Positions 1 through 8,908 of a stretch of DNA of 64,000 bases are shown piece after piece (position 1 is the stretch's first letter; each line of letters starts with the position of its first letter). Origin of the DNA: Magnetovibrio sp. (lineage in GTDB: Bacteria > Pseudomonadota > Alphaproteobacteria > Rhodospirillales > Magnetovibrionaceae); the NCBI GenBank assembly GCA_028281525.1, contig JANQJR010000055.1:1-64000 (forward strand), written 5' to 3'. The notes under the pieces are model-generated. The model had not been told where the DNA came from and searched no databases. It worked only from the letters and a program-made list of their open reading frames with translations. A program made the translations under genes and the position numbers.

Positions 1-285
1 AAAATCAAGGTGGGCCGTTTCCCGTTCCAGGGCAACGGCAAGGCCATTGCTTTGGGCGAACCGGAAGGCTTGATCAAGGTGGTGTTCGACGACAAAACCG
101 GCGAGCTCTTGGGTGCGCACATGATCGGCGCGGAAGTCACCGAACTGATCCAGGGATACGGCATCGCCATGGAACTGGAAACCACCGAGGCCGAATTGAT
201 GCACACGGTCTTCGCACACCCGACGCTTTCGGAAATGATGCACGAAAGCGTGCTCGATGCCTTCGGGCGGGTTATCCACTTCTAG
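1..285 (+). CDS. lpdA: dihydrolipoyl dehydrogenase, C-terminal fragment (truncated by window edge)
   Basis: Dimerisation-domain C-terminus 'GAHMIGAEVTELIQGYGIAMELETTEAELMHTVFAHPTLSEMMHESVLDAFGRVIHF'; followed downstream by lipA. Confidence 0.93.
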   Translation, partial: KIKVGRFPFQGNGKAIALGEPEGLIKVVFDDKTGELLGAHMIGAEVTELIQGYGIAMELETTEAELMHTVFAHPTLSEMMHESVLDAFGRVIHF

Positions 286-310
286 GCCACCAAGCGAAGG
301 AACTGGCCCG

Positions 311-796
311 ATGACCATCCAAGTCCGCGACTTAAATCCCCAGGACGAAACCCGCTGGCGCGAGTTGTGGGCGGGCTATCTGGAGTTCTACGAGATTCCA
401 GACCTCGACCCCAAAGTGACGGACAACACGTGGGCCATGTTGACGGGTGAGCGTCCGGACGTATTCGGATATGTCGCGGATCTGAACGGAACCGCCGTCG
501 GTTTCGTGCATGGCGTGGAGCATGCCAACACCTGGGTTGATCGGCCCATCTGTTATCTGGAAGACTTGTTCGTCGACCCATCTGTGCGGGGACAAGGTGC
601 TGGACGTGGGCTCATCGAAGCCGTCATCGCCAGGGCCAGGGAAAATGACTGGGGACAAGTCTATTGGCGCACCGCAACTGGCAACCCGGCGCGCAAACTT
701 TACGATCAAGTCGCCGACAAGATCGACTTCGTCACTTACGTTCACAAATTGGATTCGAAAGAGGGCTGCTTAGGAGGTGGCCCTAGAAGCTTTTGA
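311..796 (+). CDS. GNAT family N-acetyltransferase
   Basis: GNAT motif 'YLEDLFVDPSVRGQGAGRGLIEAVIARARE...NPARKLYDQV'. Confidence 0.88.
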   Translation: MTIQVRDLNPQDETRWRELWAGYLEFYEIPDLDPKVTDNTWAMLTGERPDVFGYVADLNGTAVGFVHGVEHANTWVDRPICYLEDLFVDPSVRGQGAGRGLIEAVIARARENDWGQVYWRTATGNPARKLYDQVADKIDFVTYVHKLDSKEGCLGGGPRSF

Positions 797-1556
797 CCAG
801 GGCAATCCGGACGCTGTTGTGGACGTAGTCCACCTTGTGGTTGAAACCGTCGGCGCCAAACCGGGTGTTGATGTCGTGCCTTTGCTTCAGGATGTTGGTA
901 AACCGCGTGTGCAGGTATTCCGCCTTTACGGACCAGTCATCCGTGAATTTGTGCTCATAGCCCGCACCGGCGGACCACCCCAGTTTGAATTTGCTTTCGG
1001 TGACACGGGTATCTAACGGATTGAACGTGTCGGAAAAATAGTAATCGTAATTGAGGCGCGTCATCGCCGGCCCAGCGGAAGCGAAAAACAGCGAATTGTT
1101 TTGTGCATAGCCGACACGCGGACGCACACTCACGATCCATTCCGAGGTGACTTTGGTGCGGACGTTAAAGGTGTGTGTCGGCTGCGTTAGATAGTTGATG
1201 GGGCCGGACCCATATTGCTCGTTGAATTTGCTGCGGGTGACGTCCGCTTCGAGCCCGGCGACGATATTGCCGAATTGCCGGTTCAGGCCCGCCAGCGCCC
1301 CACCGGTGAGGGTAGTGGCATCGAGACTCCGCTTGCCCTGGGGATCGATCAATCCATGATCGGTGGTGTTGAAATAATTCAGCCCGCCGATGGTGTTGGC
1401 CTGTGTGTCCGCCGTTGCTTCGGATAGGCCCAAGGCCAACCCCGCATAATACCCATCCCAATTGGCGGGTTGGCTGGTACCGTCCTCAGCGGATGCGGCA
1501 TGCGATGCAAGCATCAGGGCAAGGCCAAAAGAACAGGCAACAAAACGGAACTTCAT
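783..1556 (-). CDS. outer membrane beta-barrel (opacity-like porin) protein
   Basis: Signal peptide 'MKFRFVACSFGLALMLASHAASAED', 'NWDGYYAGLALG' start, terminal aromatic 'SVRIALVKSF'; start chosen at the signal peptide. Confidence 0.8.
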   Translation of the reverse strand: MKFRFVACSFGLALMLASHAASAEDGTSQPANWDGYYAGLALGLSEATADTQANTIGGLNYFNTTDHGLIDPQGKRSLDATTLTGGALAGLNRQFGNIVAGLEADVTRSKFNEQYGSGPINYLTQPTHTFNVRTKVTSEWIVSVRPRVGYAQNNSLFFASAGPAMTRLNYDYYFSDTFNPLDTRVTESKFKLGWSAGAGYEHKFTDDWSVKAEYLHTRFTNILKQRHDINTRFGADGFNHKVDYVHNSVRIALVKSF

Positions 1557-1816
1557 TTTTTCATGCCCCCCCAAGACAGGATCCACCGAAACAGCAATCA
1601 CCAGTTGCCGCTTCTCAATACTATGGCACACCCCAAAGACACAATGGTAATTATGGAAATGGCGCATCCGACTGAGCTGTAATATAAATTTTTTTATCTG
1701 TGATGTTTTATAAAATCATGAAACATTATGCATTTCAGGTCTTCAGTAGATTGAAAAAACTTATTTTTCATGATCTTGACCTGAATTTTAACGGTCATTG
1801 TCATGTTTTGAGAAAT

Positions 1817-2011
1817 ATGGACAAAGAAGACACGATTGCGGTTTTGTATGCATTGGCCTGCGATACCCGTTCAAATCTTGTCCGCATCCTGACGAAGACG
1901 ACGAGTCAGGACGGGCCGGCCGCTGGGCGAATCGGCGGGCCGCTCAAAGTGGCCCCTGTGCTTTCAGAAACAACCACGCCGGTTAGCGATTGGGTTCGCG
2001 ACGCCGCGTGA
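1817..2011 (+). pseudogene. truncated ArsR-family regulator-like ORF (N-terminal wHTH portion only)
   Basis: 'MDKEDTIAVLYALACDTRSNLVRILTK...GPAAGRIGGPLKVAPVLSET' resembles the ArsR N-terminus (ALA.ETRL.I.RLL...G..AGEIA..L.V.PSTLS) but stops after about 65 aa; directly upstream of arsM. Confidence 0.5.
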
Positions 2012-2050
2012 TTATATTGTCGATACGAACCCGATCCGAGGAAACGATAC

Positions 2051-2905
2051 ATGAGCCAGCAAGACCATCACGACGTGCGCAAGACCGTGCGCGACAGCTA
2101 CGCCACCATCGCCACCGAGGGCGGCAATTCCGGCTGCTGCGCGCCGACTGCAAACGGCGCTTCCGCCTGTTGCGGCACACCGGACGATGCCGAGGTGCCG
2201 ACAGCTGCGGAAATGTCGGCTTTTTGGGGCTATTCCGACGAAGATATGGCTCAAGTGCCGGACGGGGCGAACCTAGGCCTCGGGTGCGGCAATCCCCAGG
2301 CCATCGCGGAAATGAAGCCGGGCGAGACGGTGATCGATCTGGGTGCGGGCGCGGGTTTCGATGCGTTTTTGGCCGCAGGCAAGGTCGGTGCGGACGGCCA
2401 CGTGATCGGCATCGACATGACCCATGAAATGCTCGCCAAGGCGCGCGGCAACGCGACCAAGGGTGGCTATCAAAACGTCGAATTTCGCTTGGGTGAAATC
2501 GAGTATCTGCCAGTCGCCGACGATACGGCGGATGTGATCATTTCCAACTGCGTGATCAATTTGAGCCCGAACAAACCCCAAGTGCTGCGCGAAGCCTTCC
2601 GCGTGTTGAAACCGGGTGGGCGTTTGGCGGTTTCCGATGTGGTGGCGACGGCGGAATTCCCCGACGACATCAAAAATGACGATCATCTGCTGTCCGGCTG
2701 CGTCACTGGGGCCTCGATGGTGGATGAATTGCGGACTTGGTTGGAGGACGCGGGCTTCGCCAACGTGCTCATCGACGTGAAGGAAGAAAGTCGCGCGGGC
2801 ATCGCCGATTGGGCGCCCGGACGCGGCATCGAAAACTATGTGGTGTCCGCCATCATCACCGGCGAAAAACCGGGCGGCGGGTGCTGCGGCGGAGGAACGT
2901 GTTGA
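2051..2905 (+). CDS. arsM: arsenite methyltransferase
   Basis: SAM-binding '[16 protein letters not shown]', '[34 protein letters not shown]', Cys-rich ends ([20 protein letters not shown]). Confidence 0.92.
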   Translation: MSQQDHHDVRKTVRDSYATIATEGGNSGCCAPTANGASACCGTPDDAEVPTAAEMSAFWGYSDEDMAQVPDGANLGLGCGNPQAIAEMKPGETVIDLGAGAGFDAFLAAGKVGADGHVIGIDMTHEMLAKARGNATKGGYQNVEFRLGEIEYLPVADDTADVIISNCVINLSPNKPQVLREAFRVLKPGGRLAVSDVVATAEFPDDIKNDDHLLSGCVTGASMVDELRTWLEDAGFANVLIDVKEESRAGIADWAPGRGIENYVVSAIITGEKPGGGCCGGGTC

Positions 2906-3852
2906 TGGCCACCGCCGAAAAACAAAAATACCGTCATCCGGAAAAGCGCAACCGGCCGGACAACCCAAGCCCCCGGAAACCCAAGTGGATTCGGGTCAAG
3001 GCGCCGACATCGAAGGCATACGGCGAAACGCGCAAGCTGATGCGCGAAAAGAACCTGCACACGGTGTGCGAAGAAGCCGCGTGTCCCAACATCGGGGAGT
3101 GCTGGGCGGCCAAGCACGCCACGGTGATGATCTTGGGCGACATCTGCACGCGCGCCTGCGCGTTTTGCAACGTTGCCACTGGCAAGCCGGGCGCGGTCGA
3201 CCCCATGGAACCGGAAAACACCGGCATCGCGGCCCGTGAAATGGGCTTGAAGCACATGGTCATCACGTCCGTGGACCGCGACGACCTGGATGACGGCGGG
3301 GCGCGACAGTTCGCGCTGTCCATTCAGAAGGTGCGCGAGCTTTCCTCCGGCACCACGGTCGAGGTGCTGACCCCGGACTTCCGCCACAAGGACGGCGCGT
3401 TGGAAATCGTCATCCAAGCCAAGCCCGATGTGTTCAACCACAACCTGGAAACCGTGCCGGGGCTTTATCCGGGCATTCGCCCGGGGGCGCGCTATTTCCA
3501 CTCCCTGCGTCTGTTGGACCGGGCTAAGGAAATCGATCCGTCCGTGTTCACCAAATCCGGCCTGATGGTGGGCCTGGGCGAAACGCGCGAGCAGGTCCTG
3601 CAAGTCATGGACGACATGCGCAGCGCCAACGTCGATTTCCTGACCATCGGCCAATACCTACAGCCCACGCCGAAGCACGCAGGCGTGGACCGGTTCGTGA
3701 CGCCGGAAGAGTTCGACGAGTACAAAAAGCTGGCGCTTGCCAAAGGCTTCCTGCATGTGGCCTCGACACCCATGACCCGTTCCAGCTACCATGCGGACAA
3801 GGATTTCGCCCAGCTCAAAGAGGCGCGCGAAACCCAACTCGCCAAAGGTTAA
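2905..3852 (+). CDS. lipA: lipoyl synthase
   Basis: '[41 protein letters not shown]' radical-SAM CxxxCxxC and LipA N-terminal Cys motif. Confidence 0.97.
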   Translation: MATAEKQKYRHPEKRNRPDNPSPRKPKWIRVKAPTSKAYGETRKLMREKNLHTVCEEAACPNIGECWAAKHATVMILGDICTRACAFCNVATGKPGAVDPMEPENTGIAAREMGLKHMVITSVDRDDLDDGGARQFALSIQKVRELSSGTTVEVLTPDFRHKDGALEIVIQAKPDVFNHNLETVPGLYPGIRPGARYFHSLRLLDRAKEIDPSVFTKSGLMVGLGETREQVLQVMDDMRSANVDFLTIGQYLQPTPKHAGVDRFVTPEEFDEYKKLALAKGFLHVASTPMTRSSYHADKDFAQLKEARETQLAKG

Positions 3853-3871
3853 GCTCAACGCCTAGGGTCCC

Positions 3872-4300
3872 ATGGCCTCTCATTCCGAAACGCAGGTTCT
3901 GCCGTTCAGCGCACAGCAGATGTTCGACATGGTGATCGACGTCGGCAAATATCCGGATTTTCTGCCCTGGTGCGTGGCCACGCGCATCAAGTCGCGCACC
4001 CCCGAAGAGATGGTCGCCGACATGGCGGTGGGCTTCAAAATGATCCAGGAACGCTATACCTCCCACATCACGTGGCAGGAGCCGACCCACATCCACATCA
4101 AAGACGCCGGCGGGCCGTTCAAATACCTGGAAACGGATTGGAAATTTCTGCCGCGCGCGGAAGGCTGTCAGGTTGATTTCCGCATCGATTTCGAATTCAG
4201 CTCGGCGCTGCTGGAAAAGGTCATGGGCGGGATTTTCACCGAGGCCGCGCACAAGATGATGCAGGCGTTCATTGCCCGCGCCGAAAATATTTATCCTTAA
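3872..4300 (+). CDS. COQ10/RatA-like SRPBCC family protein (ubiquinone-binding)
   Basis: 'FSAQQMFDMVIDVGKYPDFLPWCVATRI' typical of the COQ10/RatA START family; downstream of lipA. Confidence 0.9.
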   Translation: MASHSETQVLPFSAQQMFDMVIDVGKYPDFLPWCVATRIKSRTPEEMVADMAVGFKMIQERYTSHITWQEPTHIHIKDAGGPFKYLETDWKFLPRAEGCQVDFRIDFEFSSALLEKVMGGIFTEAAHKMMQAFIARAENIYP

Positions 4301-4302
4301 AT

Positions 4303-4821
4303 TCAAGTTGTTGCCGCGCAACAATTAAGGAGAAGCTTTAAGCCGCTTTCCACCGCCTGGATGCGCACCCGGTGGCGTTGGTCTTCATCGTCGCCGGGAC
4401 CGGGATCGAAAACGTGGCGCTCCACTTGGGTTTCCATGCCATCGCGCGCGCAGGCCATATAGACCAAGCCCACGGGTTTTTCGGTTGTGCCGCCGCCGGG
4501 TCCGGCGATGCCGGTCACGGATAGGGCGATGTTGGCGTTCGCGTTTTGGGTTGCGCCCTCCGCCATGGCGCGCGCCACCTCTGCGCTGACCGCGCCGACG
4601 TGATCGAAAAGCTCCGAGGGCACGCCCAGCATTTGGGATTTGGATGCGTTGGTGTAGGTGACGAAGCCCCGGTCCAGAACGTCGCTGGAGCCCGGAATGG
4701 CTGTGAGGCAACCCGCGACCAACCCGCCGGTGCACGATTCGGCGAGGGCCAAGGTTAAACCGTTTTCGCGACAGGCATCCAACAGGTCCTCGGCCATGAC
4801 GTAGAGGATTTCCGGATACAT
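4303..4821 (-). CDS. CinA family protein (nicotinamide-nucleotide amidohydrolase)
   Basis: 'LALAESCTGGLVAGCLTAIPGSSDVLDRGFVTYTNASKSQMLGV...VTGIAGPGGGTTEKPVGLVY'. Confidence 0.94.
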   Translation of the reverse strand: MYPEILYVMAEDLLDACRENGLTLALAESCTGGLVAGCLTAIPGSSDVLDRGFVTYTNASKSQMLGVPSELFDHVGAVSAEVARAMAEGATQNANANIALSVTGIAGPGGGTTEKPVGLVYMACARDGMETQVERHVFDPGPGDDEDQRHRVRIQAVESGLKLLLNCCAATT

Positions 4822-4822
4822 T

Positions 4823-5374
4823 TTATCCTCCCCACCCGCTCAGGTACGATGCGCCATAAAGATGGATCAGGTAGAGCGCGCCCAAACCCGCCACGCCGGC
4901 CAGCACGTCGTCGATCATCACTCCCCAGGCCCCGCCGATGGCGTGGTCCGCCCAGGAAATGGGCCAGGGTTTGAGCACATCGAACATCCGAAACAATACG
5001 AAACCGGCGAAATAAAAGAGAGGATCCAAGGGCGCGGCCAACAACACGATCCACTGTCCGGCCACTTCGTCGATCACGACCGCACCGGGATCATGCGCAC
5101 CGGTCTTGTCCATATAGACCTTGGAGGCCCACACCCCTAAGGCGAACACCAAAACCGTTGCGGCCAGCAGAGCGGAAGCGCCGCCGGTCTCCACGATTAC
5201 CCAGGCGAACGGCAGCGCGCCCAACGATCCCCAGGTGCCGGGGGCCTTGGGCAGATATCCGGCACCGAACCATGTCGCCAGCAGCACGCCCGGGTGCGCG
5301 AGACTGGGGCGGACCGGTTTCGGATTATTTGCAGGTTCTTTTGTGTTTTCTGGCGAATCTGTGACGTCGGTCAT
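4823..5374 (-). CDS. pgpA: phosphatidylglycerophosphatase A
   Basis: 'TWFGAGYLPKAPGTWGSLGALPF...HDPGAVVIDEVAGQWI...FRMFDVLKPWPISWAD..GGAWGVMIDDVLAG'. Confidence 0.94.
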   Translation of the reverse strand: MTDVTDSPENTKEPANNPKPVRPSLAHPGVLLATWFGAGYLPKAPGTWGSLGALPFAWVIVETGGASALLAATVLVFALGVWASKVYMDKTGAHDPGAVVIDEVAGQWIVLLAAPLDPLFYFAGFVLFRMFDVLKPWPISWADHAIGGAWGVMIDDVLAGVAGLGALYLIHLYGASYLSGWGG

Positions 5375-5412
5375 GGTGGCGATCCGGTGGTGATGGCACT
5401 CTCAGGTCTAGA

Positions 5413-5572
5413 CTAGGTCACGGGCTCATAAATGGCATGGAAATGGTATGAGCGAATTTGTTCACCTGCAAGGCGCAAGGACGCGGGAAACCGGATTGGT
5501 TTTCAAGTCCTTGCAACGCGGCAGACGGACACATGCGCCATTTCTCATGCCATTTATGAGCCCGTGACCTAG
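5413..5572. repeat. MITE-like non-coding element with 27-bp perfect terminal inverted repeats (copy 1)
   Basis: CTAGGTCACGGGCTCATAAATGGCATG (5413-5439) and exact reverse complement (5546-5572); internal 15-mer GTTTTCAAGTCCTTG (5499-5513) shared with 35677-35691. Confidence 0.75.
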
Positions 5573-5735
5573 CCATTGAAGATGGGGGCTGGAAGCCCGT
5601 AAACCTTTTGGAGGCGCTGCAGGCATGTCTAGTTCTCTTGACATTTTTAGGTCTAACACTCTGAGAAACAAAATATATTTTTCTACTTCATGCGAAGGTT
5701 TTACAGTGAAGAAAGCGTTAAAAAAGGCTGAATTC

Positions 5736-5770
5736 ACTTGCATGCTGGCCCTTGTGCAAGTACGTTTTTT
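5736..5770 (+). terminator. terminator-like hairpin followed by T-tract, not clearly linked to a gene
   Basis: Stem ACTTGCA (5736-5742)/TGCAAGT (5755-5761) followed by ACGTTTTTT. Confidence 0.4.
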
Positions 5771-5955
5771 CGGCGCTGTACGCATGGGGTATGGCAAAGC
5801 GGGGCGCCAACCCGGACCAACCCCAAATGTGCACCGCGGATGTGGGGAACCTTTTCCCAAATTCAGCTTAAACCTCAACTGGTTACCCACCAGCTTGCGG
5901 ATCGGTTTGGCCTCGGACGGGATAAGGGGCCGTAACATGAGGGGATGTAACGTTT

Positions 5956-7293
5956 ATGACTGACAAGCGGCACTGGGGGCCCGAAAACGGGAGAATGTCG
6001 TTTCTCACCACGCTCCGCGCCTGGGGCGATGAGCGTTTGACCATCCTTTTTCCGCATCGCCAAATCATGTTCCGCTCCGAAGCGCGCTTGTCATGCCTCA
6101 ACCTGACGCCGCGTTTGCAAGGTGCGGTCGCGGGGGTGGTGCTGATGTTCGGCGGTTGGATGGCCTACACCACCGGCTCCATGATGTATCATGAGATGGA
6201 ACTGGCCGCGAAAGATGCGCAGATCGCCGACGTGCGGGTCGCGTACCGCTCGCTCTTGGGCGAGGTCGCGGACTATCAGAAACGCTTCTCCGGCGTGGTG
6301 CGCAACCTCGAACAGAACCACGCCATGATGCTCGATCTGGCCGGCCAGAACTCGAAACTGCAAAAAGACCTCAAGTCCCTGAAGACTTCCCGTAAGGAGC
6401 GCGCCGAACTGGAGTCCGCGCGCGTCGTCATGTCGGAGCATTTAAGCGACGTGGAAAGCCAGATGCAATCGTTGGCGGAGCGCAATTTTTCGCTCAAGGA
6501 CGATCTGAGCACCATCGAAACGGACCTCCAGGACGCGCTCACCGAACGCAACACGGCGCTCATGGAAAGCACTCAGATGCGCCGCGACATCAAGATGCTG
6601 GAAAACAAGCTGGTGAGCTTGGAAGAACAGGAGAACTCCACGGTCGAGCGCTTGACCGAGCAGTCCGAGATGTTCATCACTTCCATGGAGCAGTTGATCG
6701 AAACCGCCGGGCTCGACGTCGAGGACCTGATGGCGGGCGACGAGGATCTGGTCGCGGGCCAAGGCGGCCCGTTCATCGAACTGCAAAGCGACGGCCGTCC
6801 CGCCGGACGTTTGAAAGCCAAATTGCAGAACTTGGAAAGCCGCCTGGCCTATTCCGAAAGCCTGCAGACGGTGATCCGGAAAATTCCCTTTGCGGTGCCG
6901 CTGCACGGCTATTACGTGACCTCGAAATACGGTAAGCGCCGTGACCCGAAGAACCGCAAATGGGCCATGCATTACGGCGTGGACTTCGGCTCCTCGCCGC
7001 GCGCCAAAGTGTTCGTCACCGCGCCGGGCAAGATCACATTCGCCGGTTGGAAGGGCAGTTTCGGCAAATTGGTTGAAGTCGATCACGGCGCGGGTATCAA
7101 GACGCGTTACGGCCACCTCAGCAAAATTTCAGTTAAAAAGGGACAAACCATCAACTTTGGGGATAAGATCGGTGTCATCGGCAGCACCGGACGCAGCACC
7201 GGCAAGCACCTTCACTACGAAGTGCTGTTCCGCGACAAGGCGCTCGATCCCATGAAGTTCATCAAGGCAGGTCGTTATGTTTTCAAAGAATAA
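5956..7293 (+). CDS. M23 family metallopeptidase with N-terminal TM and coiled coil
   Basis: 'YGVDFGSSPRAKVFVTAPGKITFAGWKGSFGKLVEVDHGAGIKTRYGHLSKISVKKGQ...GSTGRSTGKHLHYEV'; start may be internal. Confidence 0.93.
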   Translation: MTDKRHWGPENGRMSFLTTLRAWGDERLTILFPHRQIMFRSEARLSCLNLTPRLQGAVAGVVLMFGGWMAYTTGSMMYHEMELAAKDAQIADVRVAYRSLLGEVADYQKRFSGVVRNLEQNHAMMLDLAGQNSKLQKDLKSLKTSRKERAELESARVVMSEHLSDVESQMQSLAERNFSLKDDLSTIETDLQDALTERNTALMESTQMRRDIKMLENKLVSLEEQENSTVERLTEQSEMFITSMEQLIETAGLDVEDLMAGDEDLVAGQGGPFIELQSDGRPAGRLKAKLQNLESRLAYSESLQTVIRKIPFAVPLHGYYVTSKYGKRRDPKNRKWAMHYGVDFGSSPRAKVFVTAPGKITFAGWKGSFGKLVEVDHGAGIKTRYGHLSKISVKKGQTINFGDKIGVIGSTGRSTGKHLHYEVLFRDKALDPMKFIKAGRYVFKE

Positions 7294-7840
7294 GAAAACC
7301 GCACCCCCGTCCCAACCCAACCAGCCGCGCGCGGTGCCTTCCATCATCAGCGCGGATTTGAAAATCACCGGCGATCTGTCCAGCACCGGCGAAATCCAGG
7401 TCGATGGCGAAGTGACGGGTGATATCCACTCCAAAGTTTTGCTGGTTGGCGAAAGCGCATCCATCAAAGGCGAAATTCAGGCTGAAACCGTGCGTGTGCA
7501 CGGCCACGTCAACGGCCAGATCAAGGCCAACTTCGTCAATTTGGCGAAAACCGCCCATGTGGTCGGCGACATCCTGCACGAAAACCTTTCCATCCAGGAA
7601 GGCGCATTCCTGGAAGGCCACATCACGCATATGAGCGAACAGCAGATCAACGAAGCGCGCGGCATCACCACACCGCCCGCTTCCCCGGCGCCGACTGCCG
7701 CGCCCGCCCAGGACAAACCGGCGGAAGAGCGTGTCAATCTGGTGGTCAAAGCCGGTAATCCGCCCGCCAAGGGCCAGGATGCCAAGGCGCAGCCTGCGAA
7801 GAAGGGCGGTGAGGCCCCCAAGGCCGCGTCCGGCAGCTAA
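7277..7840 (+). CDS. bactofilin (polymer-forming cytoskeletal protein)
   Basis: 'PSIISADLKITGDLSSTGEIQVDGEVTGDIHSKVLLVGESASIKGEIQAETVRVHGHVNGQI' repetitive bactofilin beta-helix; overlaps the M23 gene. Confidence 0.95.
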   Translation: MFSKNKKTAPPSQPNQPRAVPSIISADLKITGDLSSTGEIQVDGEVTGDIHSKVLLVGESASIKGEIQAETVRVHGHVNGQIKANFVNLAKTAHVVGDILHENLSIQEGAFLEGHITHMSEQQINEARGITTPPASPAPTAAPAQDKPAEERVNLVVKAGNPPAKGQDAKAQPAKKGGEAPKAASGS

Positions 7841-7875
7841 CAACAGCACGTCCTCCATTCAAACGCGCGGCGGTC

Positions 7876-7927
7876 CTAGGGTCGGATCGTCTGAGGTGCA
7901 ATCGCTTTCGCGTTTCCACCTCAGACG
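7876..7927. repeat. small hairpin repeat, copy 1
   Basis: AGGGTCGGATCGTCT (7878-7892) identical to 61496-61510; stem CGTCTGAGGTG (7888-7898)/CACCTCAGACG (7917-7927). Confidence 0.65.
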
Positions 7928-7978
7928 TGAAGCCGTCCAGCCGCAAGTTGCGCAATAGAACGTTCACCGAAAGTTACC

Positions 7979-8078
7979 GTCATTGCGAGCACATAAAGTG
8001 CGCGCGGCAATCCATAAGCTTGTTGCGGAAAAAGCTTCTGGATTGCTTCGTTGCAGCTCCGCTGCACCTCGCAATGAC
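7979..8078. repeat. GTCATTGCGAG palindromic intergenic repeat, copy 1
   Basis: GTCATTGCGAG (7979-7989)...CTCGCAATGAC (8068-8078), with internal CAATCC.../GGATTG half-sites; same design at 39346-39427. Confidence 0.8.
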
Positions 8079-8239
8079 AACAAAGCTAGAGGTTGACCTC
8101 GTAGCCGCCGTTTTCGTTTGCAGGCTGCCGTTTGCGGCACTTGTTCGTGGTCAAGGCCTGGGGCTCGGCAGCTCTGATATAATTCGCGCCGCACGTGGAC
8201 AATGAACACGTGGATATGATCCATTCGGGGACGTTGATC

Positions 8240-8899
8240 ATGAAAACGTTGTTTGTGTGTGTGGCGATGCTTGGACTGATGGGAAGCATTTCGGCGGCCG
8301 TGGCCTCACCGCCGCCCGCGTATGAAGGGCGGAGGCTCTATGTGTCCTACTGCCAGCTCTGCCACGGCCCGGGAGGCAACGGCGACGGCCCCCTGGCGCA
8401 GAAGCTGGAAATCACGCCCGCGGATCTGACTACCACTTTGCGTTCACGTAGCGATACGATCCTCAAGAAAATCATCACCGGCGAAGGCCGCCAGACCATC
8501 ACCGGGCGCACACGTCATAACCTGCTGAGCGACGCCATGCCCCAATGGCGGGAGGTGTTCGACGACGCTCAGATCGATGCCCTGATCGCCTATCTGCGCT
8601 TTCTCAGCACATCCAAGCACCCATTGATGGAAGATCCGGAAGTTGGCTACCGGCTTTACCAGCAGTACTGCACGGTTTGCCACGGCGAAGAGGGCGAGGG
8701 TGACGGCGTCATGACCACCTTGATGAAAATCGAGCCCACCGACCATTCCAGCCCGACGGCGATGAGCTTGCTCAGCAATGACGATATGCTAGAAGCCATC
8801 CGGGGGGGCAGGGGAGATTTCATGCCCGCCTGGGACGGTATCTTGAGTCGCGCGGAGATCGAGGCCCTGGTCAGCTATATCCGCCTTCTGTCCAACTGA
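8240..8899 (+). CDS. periplasmic diheme cytochrome c
   Basis: Signal peptide 'MKTLFVCVAMLGLMGSISAAVA'; two CxxCH motifs (CQLCH, CTVCH). Confidence 0.9.
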   Translation: MKTLFVCVAMLGLMGSISAAVASPPPAYEGRRLYVSYCQLCHGPGGNGDGPLAQKLEITPADLTTTLRSRSDTILKKIITGEGRQTITGRTRHNLLSDAMPQWREVFDDAQIDALIAYLRFLSTSKHPLMEDPEVGYRLYQQYCTVCHGEEGEGDGVMTTLMKIEPTDHSSPTAMSLLSNDDMLEAIRGGRGDFMPAWDGILSRAEIEALVSYIRLLSN

Positions 8900-8908
8900 C
8901 GGCAAAGA

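Noticed and set aside
8086-8202. Minus-strand ORF tail 'AEPQALTTNKCRKRQPANENGGYEVNL' upstream of the diheme cytochrome gene
   Set aside because: Protein-like composition but short, no start context, and overlaps the intergenic repeat zone; not enough to call a gene or pseudogene without a search.
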